Assembly: GCA_028711405.1 (NCBI GenBank)
Contig: JAQTSH010000102.1
Location: 1 to 5,997, forward strand
Length of the DNA: 5,997 nt
Source: Methanoregula sp.
GTDB lineage: Archaea > Halobacteriota > Methanomicrobia > Methanomicrobiales > Methanospirillaceae
Reading direction: 5' to 3'
Position numbers and translations under genes: made by a program. Each line of letters opens with the position of its first letter. The stretch's first letter is position 1. Of the stretch, positions 1-5,997 are shown in pieces. The notes under the pieces were generated by a model, which ran no database searches, was not told the origin of the DNA, and worked only from the letters and a program-made list of their open reading frames with translations.

Positions 1-83
1 TACACATACCACCACACATTTTGTTACACAACTTGAGGTGCCAGAATATTTATTGATATGGTATAACTATTCAGCCATCCACC

Positions 84-96
84 ACCGGTGCAATCC
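84..96. repeat. Motif copy 1, ACCGGTnnAATCC
   Basis: First of three copies sharing 11 fixed bases, with GC as the variable pair. The ACCGGT core is palindromic, and here the palindrome extends to CACCGGTG (83-90). Copy 2 starts 41 bp downstream. Function is unknown; a protein-binding site or a degenerate intergenic repeat are both possible. Confidence 0.6.
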
Positions 97-124
97 TTTC
101 CAACATGAATTTGGCACAAACACA

Positions 125-137
125 ACCGGTGAAATCC
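125..137. repeat. Motif copy 2, ACCGGTnnAATCC
   Basis: Second exact copy of the 11 fixed bases, with GA as the variable pair, 41 bp after copy 1 and 118 bp before copy 3. Flanking bases are not conserved with the other copies, so the repeat unit is short. Function is unknown. Confidence 0.6.
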
Positions 138-242
138 ACATGTGCGGGAAAACGTATCTCCATGTATCGGGCGATGACTTCCTTACGGAGATCTCTTTTG
201 CCATGACGGCGAACCAGGTCAGATGAATACTGATCGACTCCT

Positions 243-255
243 ACCGGTAGAATCC
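243..255. repeat. Motif copy 3, ACCGGTnnAATCC
   Basis: Third exact copy of the 11 fixed bases, with AG as the variable pair. The palindrome here is TACCGGTA (242-249). It lies about 50 bp past the helicase stop codon, inside the probable 3' untranslated region of the minus-strand operon. The following CGG is shared with the partial copy at the right end of the window. Confidence 0.6.
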
Positions 256-304
256 GGTTATACCACAATCCTTCTTATGCTGCTGACCGTACCTTTCCCC
301 TGAT

Positions 305-2377
305 TCACCGCCTCCCATGCCCACCCTTCTGCTGCTTCTTCTTTTCCGCTGCCTTCGCCGTCTCCTTCTGGATCTGGTCGCTCTCCAGCTCGCCGATGAT
401 GTCAAGCGGATCGTCCATCTTCGCGGTCAGCCGGATGATCTCAAGGAGGCGTTCGATGCCGATGAAATGCTCAGCCATCACCCGAGCGAGCGGCAAGAGT
501 TCGATGCGCGATCCCTTCCTCTGCACGAGCCTGTGGGCGAGAAGATCCGATAATACCGGCTCCATCGATCCCACCATCGTGGTGGTGATACGGTCAATGA
601 CCGCCTCCTCGCCGTTGCACGCAACCGCATTTGCCACGTACTCTTCCGAGCTCTGTTCGATATCGTGCTCGGGCGCAACCTCTTCCATCACACCCTTTAA
701 CAGCCGGATCGCCACCTCCTCTTCAGTGAACGGGTTCTCCCGGGAATAACTGCCGCCGGGCTCCGCAAGAAGGACCACCTTCCCGAGATCGTGGAAATCC
801 GGTCTGCCTGCCCTGCCTGCCATCTGGTTGAACTCCTGCACGGACAACCAGTCCCTGCCCATTGCAAGCGCATCAAAGATCACCTGCGACGCCGGGAAAT
901 CGACACCGGCACCAAGCGCCGCCGTCGTCACCACCGCCATCAGTTTCCCGTTCGAGAACCGGGTCTCCACGTCGCGCCGCTCCTGCGAGGTCAGCCCGGC
1001 ATGGTACGCCGCTGCCCGCATCCCGAGCGCATCGGCAATCGTGTGACACCGGGCGCGGGCATTTGTGAAGATGATCGTCTGCCCACGGAAACCTTTCGAC
1101 GATGTCCGCTTGTACTCTTCGGTCGTCAGCTGTTTGATCGTTGGGATCTTCTGCTTGCGCTCCATAAAAAGGAGGTATCGTTCGAGCGCCACCGGACGAT
1201 CATCGTACCGCACCAGCTGGCAGTTCAGTTTTTTCGCAAGCGTCTTTGGCGACCCGATGGTCGCTGACAGGTACAGGAACTGCGCCTGCGGGGCAAGATA
1301 CTTGAGCCGGGCGATAAGCCCATCGAGCCGGTGCCCGCGTTCGGGATCCTCCAGCATCTGCACTTCATCGATCACGACCGTGGCGACATTTGCCATCCGC
1401 TGCCCGCACCGGATCATGTTGTCCACACCTTCGTACGTCCCGACAATGATCGGCGCCTGCGGGTTCCGGTCCCCGATCTTCCGGGTCTCGGGCAGGTTGA
1501 GCCGGGAGACCCCGGTCAACAGACCGGTCTTCGCGAGTTTCGCGTACCGTTCGGTGAACCGCTCATACTTCTGGTTTGCGAGCGCAACAAGCGGGACTAA
1601 AAAGAGCATCCTGCCCCGTCCTTCAAGATAGTTCTTGAGCCCTGCCATCTCACCGATGAACGTCTTCCCGCTCGCGGTTGCGGCAACCACAAGAAGATCT
1701 TTTCCATGCAGGAGCCCGGCTTCCACTGCCAGCTGCTGCACGGGCATGAGATTGGTCACGCCGCCAGCCTCGACAAACTCGTGCGGCAGCGGCAGCTCGT
1801 CGATCTTTGCAGTCGTCAGCACCGGGTGCGCAACGATTGTATCGAAGAGCGCCGATGCCATCGACAGTTTTTCCGGCTGCACGAGCGCAAGCACCTTGTC
1901 GAGGTTCCGGCACTCAACTAAGAGCGTCTCGAAGTGCCGGATCGTATCCTTCCCGATCTTCCCCAGCGGCGCCAGCTCGCGCCGCAGTTCCCGGATACCA
2001 CAGTCGAGACAGATCTTCTCCCCTTTCCCGAAGACAACGAAATTGTCTTCGGTAAGGAGTGTGTACTTCTCATCTAAGAGGCACATGCGGCAGGCATCAA
2101 CCGGTCCCGACCGGACCTGGAACGCGTGCAGGAAATCCTCGAAGAGGGTATCCGGCTTCACCATCCGGACGTCCGCTTCCCGGAGCTGCGCGATCAGATC
2201 CTTTGACGGCGTATGCTTGTACTCTTTCTTCCCGCCCCAGCGCAGCCGGTATTTCACCGGGCGCGGTCCTTTCGGGGTATCGGTCAGTTCAACAAACCCG
2301 GCACCACGGACATGACGGTCATCATAGAAGAGGAGCTTATAGAGATCCCCCTTCTGGGGCTGGACGATGATCTTCAT
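305..2377 (-). CDS. Ski2/Hel308-like SF2 helicase with N-terminal zinc ribbon (DEAD/DEAH-type)
   Basis: This is an ATP-dependent nucleic-acid helicase of superfamily 2, 690 residues, presumably cytoplasmic. Residues 1-90 form an archaeal N-terminal region; I recall such helicases being annotated with DUF5814, unverified here. Two CxxC pairs (C96/C99 and C123/C126) make a probable zinc ribbon. The helicase core follows in order: Walker A ATASGKT 233-239, motif Ia VPLVALANQ 261-269, motif II DEVQ 337-340, motif III SAT 371-373, motif IV around 433-441, motif V TTAALGAGVDFP 484-495 and motif VI QMAGRAGRP 518-526. A helical C-terminal region (about 550-655) and a Lys/Gln/Gly-rich basic tail (about 671-690) end the protein. 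Motif order and the motif VI form fit the Ski2/Hel308 group; DEVQ recalls the DEIQ of Suv3-type RNA helicases. The ATG overlaps the upstream gene's TGA as ATGA with no clear ribosome binding site, so translational coupling is likely. DNA versus RNA substrate cannot be decided. Confidence 0.93.
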   Translation of the reverse strand: MKIIVQPQKGDLYKLLFYDDRHVRGAGFVELTDTPKGPRPVKYRLRWGGKKEYKHTPSKDLIAQLREADVRMVKPDTLFEDFLHAFQVRSGPVDACRMCLLDEKYTLLTEDNFVVFGKGEKICLDCGIRELRRELAPLGKIGKDTIRHFETLLVECRNLDKVLALVQPEKLSMASALFDTIVAHPVLTTAKIDELPLPHEFVEAGGVTNLMPVQQLAVEAGLLHGKDLLVVAATASGKTFIGEMAGLKNYLEGRGRMLFLVPLVALANQKYERFTERYAKLAKTGLLTGVSRLNLPETRKIGDRNPQAPIIVGTYEGVDNMIRCGQRMANVATVVIDEVQMLEDPERGHRLDGLIARLKYLAPQAQFLYLSATIGSPKTLAKKLNCQLVRYDDRPVALERYLLFMERKQKIPTIKQLTTEEYKRTSSKGFRGQTIIFTNARARCHTIADALGMRAAAYHAGLTSQERRDVETRFSNGKLMAVVTTAALGAGVDFPASQVIFDALAMGRDWLSVQEFNQMAGRAGRPDFHDLGKVVLLAEPGGSYSRENPFTEEEVAIRLLKGVMEEVAPEHDIEQSSEEYVANAVACNGEEAVIDRITTTMVGSMEPVLSDLLAHRLVQRKGSRIELLPLARVMAEHFIGIERLLEIIRLTAKMDDPLDIIGELESDQIQKETAKAAEKKKQQKGGHGRR

Positions 2378-3183
2378 GGGGCGATCAGGTCATGGATCAC
2401 GTACGCGAGTTCCACGCTCTCCAGCCTCTTTAAAAAGTCCGTGAACTCTTCGTCAACAATCACAATCGCACAATCGATCCCGTGGAACGCCGCCTCGATC
2501 ACACCTTCCCGCGCACCGAAGAACATGTCGGGTTTGCGTCCCACACGTTTGAGCGCGATAAATGCTTCAAGCCCGACCGCTGCCACCATGCCCACCGGGT
2601 GAATGACCTCCCGGAGTTTGGGTAACTGCACCTTGCGAGCTCCCCCGTGCTGGATCCTCGGCACCTTACAGACATGGATGACCCCCTCGTGGTGCTCGAT
2701 GATCCCGTTCAGGCGGGCAACTCCCACATCCTCATCCTTCTTTGCATCGGCAATAACACTCCCGGTCGCAGCCTGACGGGTTTTCCCGGCATACAGAAAA
2801 CCGTCTTTCATGAACACGCCGACTTCGTCCCCTGCATGCAGGTCTTCAGCCGCGATCGCTGCCCAGACTGACACCTGCTGGATGATATCGCGCCGGATAT
2901 GCCGGGCATATGATTCGAGCGCCTCGGCATTCGAGAGCACCCACTCGATCCCCGCCTTCGTCACCTCGTAGTTCCCCCTGCCAATCGCCGAGACCTTCCC
3001 CTCATCCACGAGTTCCCGGATGTACTCGGAGATCGCCTGCGGGGTCACACCCAGTTTTACCGCAATCTCCTGCTGGCGGACTGCCGGCTGGTGTTCGGCA
3101 ACCTCTACGAGAATCTGGAGGCGTGAAACCTCGCGCTTGCTGCGCAGAATAGAATACAGGGGATCCTTATCGTCCTGTGTCAA
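2374..3183 (-). CDS. Winged helix-turn-helix regulator with large C-terminal effector-like region
   Basis: A probable DNA-binding regulator of 269 residues. A winged HTH lies at about 17-78: helices around 20-30 and 36-44, the recognition-type segment GVTPQAISEYIRELVDEG (45-62) and a wing ending near 76. Residues 88-110 look helical and may dimerise. Residues 112-185 alternate short strands and Gly-Asp turns (AGDEVGVF, 117-124), suggesting a beta-rich domain. Residues 190-269 look alpha/beta (for example CAIVIVDEEF, 238-247) and may bind a ligand. It resembles archaeal 'predicted transcriptional regulators' (COG1497-like, from memory and unverified); the ligand and targets are unknown. No membrane segment is visible. 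The start is TTG at 3181-3183, preceded by GGTG four bases upstream; the next Met in frame is residue 125, beyond the HTH. It overlaps the upstream gene by 17 bp and the helicase gene by 4 bp, so it sits mid-operon. Confidence 0.85.
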   Translation of the reverse strand: MTQDDKDPLYSILRSKREVSRLQILVEVAEHQPAVRQQEIAVKLGVTPQAISEYIRELVDEGKVSAIGRGNYEVTKAGIEWVLSNAEALESYARHIRRDIIQQVSVWAAIAAEDLHAGDEVGVFMKDGFLYAGKTRQAATGSVIADAKKDEDVGVARLNGIIEHHEGVIHVCKVPRIQHGGARKVQLPKLREVIHPVGMVAAVGLEAFIALKRVGRKPDMFFGAREGVIEAAFHGIDCAIVIVDEEFTDFLKRLESVELAYVIHDLIAP

Positions 3184-3679
3184 GACGCACCAGTCCCTGT
3201 CCCTTCACATCCAGTTGGGGAGTCCGTTTCGCGAGCCCTTTGATAAATACGGCACTGACACCTAATTTGCGGGAGAGATCGTTGATGGAACTGTTGCCCC
3301 CCGAAAGCTCTTCTTCGACCCGTTCAACCGATGAACGCAGGCTCTCGTCGTTTGAGAGGGCAACGTAAAGAATGTCCGACAGATCCTGAAGGTTGCACTG
3401 GAAGTTCGCACGGAACTTGTTATATGTCGCACGGAACTCCTTCTCCGGTTTCTTTCCGGGTCTCGGCATCCGCCACTGCTCTTCGATGAGGTTTCCCTTC
3501 TTCAACACCTCAAGGCACAGACCCACAACTCCCGCATCGGCTTGCGATCCCAGTTCTTCTTCAGTCATCCAGTTTTTACTCAACAACTCATAGACCTTTT
3601 TAAATGAAGGATCATTGAATGTCATCAGGAGAGGAACAAGTTCGACAGGATCGTTAACAATTCTGATATGGCCCGGCAA
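3167..3679 (-). CDS. ArsR-like winged-helix regulator with a second C-terminal HTH
   Basis: A probable transcription factor of 170 residues. The N-terminus (RIVNDPVELVPLL, 6-18) and a winged HTH at about 24-92 resemble an archaeal ArsR-type family in which a Pro-Glu-Lys segment (PEKEFRATYNKF, 78-89) leads to a short Cys-containing stretch and an SDIL motif (101-104); C95 is in that stretch. A second HTH-like segment, INDLSRKLGVSAVFIKGLAKR, covers about 132-152. Two HTHs in so small a protein suggest a DNA-binding dimer or one sensing and one binding module. I chose the TTG at 3677-3679 because it keeps the conserved-looking N-terminal segment; the next Met in frame, M19, would lose it. No Shine-Dalgarno sequence precedes it, which fits a leaderless transcript from the TATA-like box at 3705-3712. 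It is the first gene of the minus-strand operon and is divergent from hypF, so autoregulation or control of hypF is possible but unproven. Confidence 0.85.
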   Translation of the reverse strand: MPGHIRIVNDPVELVPLLMTFNDPSFKKVYELLSKNWMTEEELGSQADAGVVGLCLEVLKKGNLIEEQWRMPRPGKKPEKEFRATYNKFRANFQCNLQDLSDILYVALSNDESLRSSVERVEEELSGGNSSINDLSRKLGVSAVFIKGLAKRTPQLDVKGQGLVRLDTGR

Positions 3680-3736
3680 TGTAAAAACCCTATAGTTATA
3701 TCGCTCTATAGATCAATAAATTATTGCGTCATAAGC
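3680..3736. promoter_or_regulatory. Divergent promoter region with palindromic TATA-like box
   Basis: This 57-bp gap separates the start codons of the ArsR-like gene (minus) and hypF (plus), and is much more AT-rich than its surroundings. TCTATAGA at 3705-3712 is a perfect palindrome. Its centre is about 28 bases from the hypF ATG and about 29 bases from the regulator TTG, near the usual archaeal TATA-to-start-site distance of about 25-27. Neither gene has a Shine-Dalgarno sequence, which fits leaderless transcripts in both directions. A second CTATAG lies at 3690-3695, 16 bp from the first at 3706-3711. Alternative boxes are TATAGTTATA (3691-3700) for hypF and the complement of 3714-3723 for the operon, each of which would leave a leader of about 13-14 bases. 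Confidence 0.6.
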
Positions 3737-5971
3737 ATGCGGAGAAAGGGAAGGATCACAGTTCGCGGAATCGTCCAGGGTGTGGGGTTCCGCCCATTTG
3801 TGTATGCACGGGCATGCGATTTTGCGATCAACGGTTCCGCGAGGAACCTCGGCAGTGAAGTGGAGATCTATGCCGAGGGCGACCGGTTTTCAGAATTCCT
3901 TTCAGCAGTCTCCGCAGGTCCGCCGCGCTCCCGGATCGATACGGTCATGGTGACGGATACGACGCGGGAGATCCCGCCCGGCTTTTTTATCCTGCCAAGC
4001 GGCACCGGGTCGTTCACCGGCATGATTCCCCCGGACATTGCAACCTGTGATGCCTGTATCGCGGACATCTTCGAGCGCGGGGGACGATACGAAAATTACT
4101 GGGCAACCTCCTGCGTGAACTGCGGACCCCGGTACAGCATCACGCGCGCGCTCCCCTACGACCGTGAGCGAACAACGATGGCGGCTTTCCCGATGTGCCC
4201 CGCATGTGCCGGCGAATACGGGGATCCCCGTTCCCGGCGCCATCACGCGCAGACCATCGCGTGCGATGCATGCGGTCCCGAACTTTCCCTTTTAGACACT
4301 GCAGGAAACCGGGTCGACTGCCATGATCCGGTCAAAGAGGCAGCTGCCCTCCTTGATGCCGGGCGGATCCTTGCGATCCGTGGCATCGGCGGATTCCATC
4401 TCGCGTGCATCGAAGAGGCTGCGCGGGAACTGAAGAGCCGGCTGGGCAGGGAAGAACAACCATTCGCAGTGATGGTGCGACCGGACGAGATTGACCGTAT
4501 GGTCGTCATCACGGCACAGGACCGGGAACTCCTCACCAGTCCGGTCCACCCGATTGTCGTCCTCCCCAAGCGGGATCCGTCTGCCCATGCACCGATAAGT
4601 AACCTGCATACGATCGGGTGCATGCTCCCGTACACCGGGCTCCACCACCTGCTCTTCCATCGCATCCGGCATCCGCTCCTCGTCATGACCAGCGCGAACA
4701 TGCCCGGGTACCCGATGATCACCGAACCCGATGTGGCACTGTCGCGACTCTCGCATGACGTGGATTTTGTGCTGTCCCACAACCGGAGGATCGAGAACCG
4801 GTGTGACGATTCTGTCGTGCGGGACGGATACATCATCCGGCTCTCGCGCGGGATCGCACCAAAACGGACGGCGATCGATCTCGGCACCCGGTGTATTCTT
4901 GGCGTGGGTCCGGAGCTGAACGCGAATGCCACCTGTTATATCAATGGATTTGCGGTCACATCCCCCCATGTGGGAAATGTGAGAAATCCACCTACGCTCG
5001 ATTATCTTGAAGAGACCGTGAGAAAACTCCAGCGGTTGCTCGGCGCTAAATGTGAGGTTGTCGCGCACGATCTCCACCCGCAGTTCCTCTCGACCCGGTT
5101 CGCCCGCGAGATTGCTGCTGAACATGGTCTGGAACTGGTGCCGGTGCAGCACCACCGGGCGCATATTGCAGCGACGACAACGGAACCGTGTATCGGGATT
5201 GCGATCGATGGGGTGGGGTATGGCGATGATGGCACGGTCTGGGGAGGGGAGGTCTTCTCCGGGCAGGTGCCTGCACTCTCCCGCGTTGCCCATCTCGAGC
5301 CGGTGGCGATGCCGGGCGGAGATCTGGCGACCCGGTTTCCCGAACGGATGTTGTACGGTATCCTTCCCCACGACGACTGCCTCGCGCTGCTCTCCAGCCG
5401 GGGCTGGACTGCGGTGGAACTCGGCGTGCTCAAACGGCAGGTGGCAACCGGTTTTAACGTGACGATGACCAGCAGTACCGGGCGGGTGCTCGATGCTGCT
5501 GCTGCGCTTCTTGGGATCTGCCGGGAGCGCACGTATGATGGTGAGCCGGCGATGAAACTGGAGTCTATGGCGATTGGTGGGCGTGTCGAACCATGGGAGC
5601 TGAAGTTTGAGACTCATGCGGGATGCGAGACGCTCTCCACGCGGGCGCTCATGCAGACGGCGTTTGACCGGATCTCAGCCGCCCCGGCAGGTGACCGGCA
5701 GGCAGTGCGCGACTGCGCCGGGTCATTCCAGTTCAACCTTGCACGGGGGATCGCTGCACTTGCCATTCACGCTGCGCACCGGGGGGGGCTAAAGACGGTC
5801 GCCCTAAGCGGGGGGGTGGCGATCAACTGCGCGATCCGTGAGACGATATTGTCTGAGATTGCCGCTGCCAGACTCCTGGGGATCATGAACCGGGATTACC
5901 CGCCGGGGGACGGGTGCGTCTCGTTCGGGCAGTGCGTATACGCCGGGAGACTCTTCGGGCAGCGGGAGTAA
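3737..5971 (+). CDS. hypF: Carbamoyltransferase HypF, [NiFe]-hydrogenase maturation
   Basis: HypF uses carbamoyl phosphate and ATP to form carbamoyl-adenylate and passes the carbamoyl group to the C-terminal Cys of HypE, which converts it to the cyanide ligand of the [NiFe] site. All domains are present in 744 residues, close to E. coli HypF (about 750). The acylphosphatase domain (about 5-90) has VQGVGFRPF (13-21), with R19 and N37 as the likely catalytic pair. Four CxxC pairs at 104/107, 126/129, 154/157 and 176/179 have gaps of 18, 24 and 18, exactly the HypF zinc-finger pattern. A YrdC-like adenylating domain spans about 195-385. The Kae1-like domain has HDLHP (444-448), HHRAH (472-476), a DGxGxGxDGxxWGGE pattern (491-505), SGGVAIN (691-697) and a GDG near 724-726. 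The ATG at 3737-3739 matches the family N-terminus; an in-frame ATG at 3668 would add 23 residues encoded in the promoter and the divergent gene. No other hyp gene is in view. Confidence 0.97.
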   Translation: MRRKGRITVRGIVQGVGFRPFVYARACDFAINGSARNLGSEVEIYAEGDRFSEFLSAVSAGPPRSRIDTVMVTDTTREIPPGFFILPSGTGSFTGMIPPDIATCDACIADIFERGGRYENYWATSCVNCGPRYSITRALPYDRERTTMAAFPMCPACAGEYGDPRSRRHHAQTIACDACGPELSLLDTAGNRVDCHDPVKEAAALLDAGRILAIRGIGGFHLACIEEAARELKSRLGREEQPFAVMVRPDEIDRMVVITAQDRELLTSPVHPIVVLPKRDPSAHAPISNLHTIGCMLPYTGLHHLLFHRIRHPLLVMTSANMPGYPMITEPDVALSRLSHDVDFVLSHNRRIENRCDDSVVRDGYIIRLSRGIAPKRTAIDLGTRCILGVGPELNANATCYINGFAVTSPHVGNVRNPPTLDYLEETVRKLQRLLGAKCEVVAHDLHPQFLSTRFAREIAAEHGLELVPVQHHRAHIAATTTEPCIGIAIDGVGYGDDGTVWGGEVFSGQVPALSRVAHLEPVAMPGGDLATRFPERMLYGILPHDDCLALLSSRGWTAVELGVLKRQVATGFNVTMTSSTGRVLDAAAALLGICRERTYDGEPAMKLESMAIGGRVEPWELKFETHAGCETLSTRALMQTAFDRISAAPAGDRQAVRDCAGSFQFNLARGIAALAIHAAHRGGLKTVALSGGVAINCAIRETILSEIAAARLLGIMNRDYPPGDGCVSFGQCVYAGRLFGQRE

Positions 5972-5979
5972 CTTCCCGC
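5962..5979 (+). other. Short inverted repeat over the hypF stop codon
   Basis: GCGGGA (5962-5967) and TCCCGC (5974-5979) can pair, with a further G-U pair leaving a TAAC loop that includes the stop codon. No T-rich tract follows in the remaining 18 bases, so a terminator role is doubtful. It may only be the end of the coding sequence pairing by chance. Confidence 0.35.
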
Positions 5980-5985
5980 AGGGTT

Positions 5986-5995
5986 GGTACAATCC
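5986..5995. repeat. Possible partial copy of the left-end motif
   Basis: GGTACAATCC matches the last ten positions, GGTnnAATCC, of the motif found three times at 84-255, and is followed by CGG as in copy 3. The ACC half is replaced by GTT. Eight fixed bases matching once in the window could be chance, and the sequence ends two bases later. Confidence 0.25.
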
Positions 5996-5997
5996 GG

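Larger units (their letters stand above)
1..304. other. Non-coding region downstream of the helicase gene, with short repeats
   Basis: I see no convincing gene here. The DNA is less G+C-rich than the neighbouring genes, with an AT-rich patch at about 45-70 that could be a promoter or terminator for something left of the window; orientation is undecidable. Three copies of ACCGGTnnAATCC lie at 84-96, 125-137 and 243-255. A 9-bp inverted repeat, TGGTATAAC at 59-67 and its complement at 257-265, encloses them. A 65-codon minus-strand frame (71-268) would need a TTG start, and its only purine-rich stretch sits directly against that TTG, too close for a ribosome binding site. Its product resembles nothing I know. 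A 62-codon plus-strand frame (38-226) is equally unconvincing. No T-rich terminator follows the helicase stop. Confidence 0.6.

Noticed and set aside
84..255. A CRISPR array or its remnant
   Set aside because: The repeated unit is only 13 bp with variable centre bases, and the start-to-start distances (41 and 118 bp) are irregular. No cas gene is present.
71..268. A 65-codon minus-strand gene downstream of the helicase
   Set aside because: It needs a TTG start, the purine-rich stretch directly abuts that codon, the product is unrecognised, and the frame crosses all three motif copies. A real small protein is not excluded, but I cannot support it.
270..304. A transcription terminator after the helicase
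   Set aside because: No T-rich tract or stable hairpin on the minus-strand transcript is visible immediately after the stop codon.
1635..2315. A 226-codon plus-strand frame opposite the helicase
   Set aside because: Ser/Arg/Pro-rich product with no domain, antisense to a helicase region with clear Walker A and zinc-ribbon motifs.
3668..3736. N-terminal extension of HypF from the ATG at 3668
   Set aside because: The extra 23 residues are encoded across the AT-rich promoter and into the divergent gene, and HypF proteins begin just before the acylphosphatase domain. The ATG at 3737 fits the family and the TATA-like box spacing.
4292..5617. A 441-codon open frame on the minus strand opposite hypF
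   Set aside because: It lies wholly inside hypF, whose domain motifs are all intact. The frame is His/Arg/Pro-rich with no recognisable domain, typical of a shadow frame in G+C-rich DNA.

Overview
The window reads as a gene-dense archaeal chromosome segment, most likely from a methanogen of the Methanomicrobiales (Methanoregula-like). The grounds are a Ski2/Hel308-type archaeal helicase with an N-terminal zinc ribbon, two winged-helix regulators of archaeal type, a complete [NiFe]-hydrogenase maturation factor HypF, apparent TTG starts, very little Shine-Dalgarno sequence, TATA-like boxes and G+C-rich coding sequence (by eye). The lineage is an inference from protein character; nothing here proves it.

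Layout. Positions 1-304 are non-coding as far as I can tell and lie downstream of the helicase. They hold an AT-rich patch near 45-70 and three copies of the motif ACCGGTnnAATCC. Positions 305-3679 are a minus-strand three-gene cluster, transcribed right to left: an ArsR-like protein with two predicted HTH segments (3167-3679), a winged-HTH protein with a large C-terminal effector-like region (2374-3183), and a 690-residue SF2 helicase (305-2377). Adjacent genes overlap by 17 bp and 4 bp (ATGA), so this is almost certainly one operon with translational coupling. Positions 3680-3736 are a 57-bp divergent promoter region with a palindromic TATA-like box almost equidistant from the two start codons. 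Positions 3737-5971 are hypF on the plus strand, complete at 744 residues. The last 26 bases are non-coding and contain a small hairpin over the hypF stop and what may be a fourth, partial copy of the left-end motif.

How the genes may work together. HypF makes the carbamoyl/cyanide ligand precursor for [NiFe]-hydrogenases, which hydrogenotrophic methanogens need. No other hyp gene is in view. The operon couples two DNA-binding proteins to an RNA/DNA helicase, and its substrate and regulon cannot be read from the sequence. The shared promoter raises the possibility that the ArsR-like protein also influences hypF; that is inference. I found no mobile element, CRISPR array, tRNA or rRNA. Most of the window is ordinary chromosome. 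The least explained items are the repeated motif at the left end and the regulator-regulator-helicase operon.
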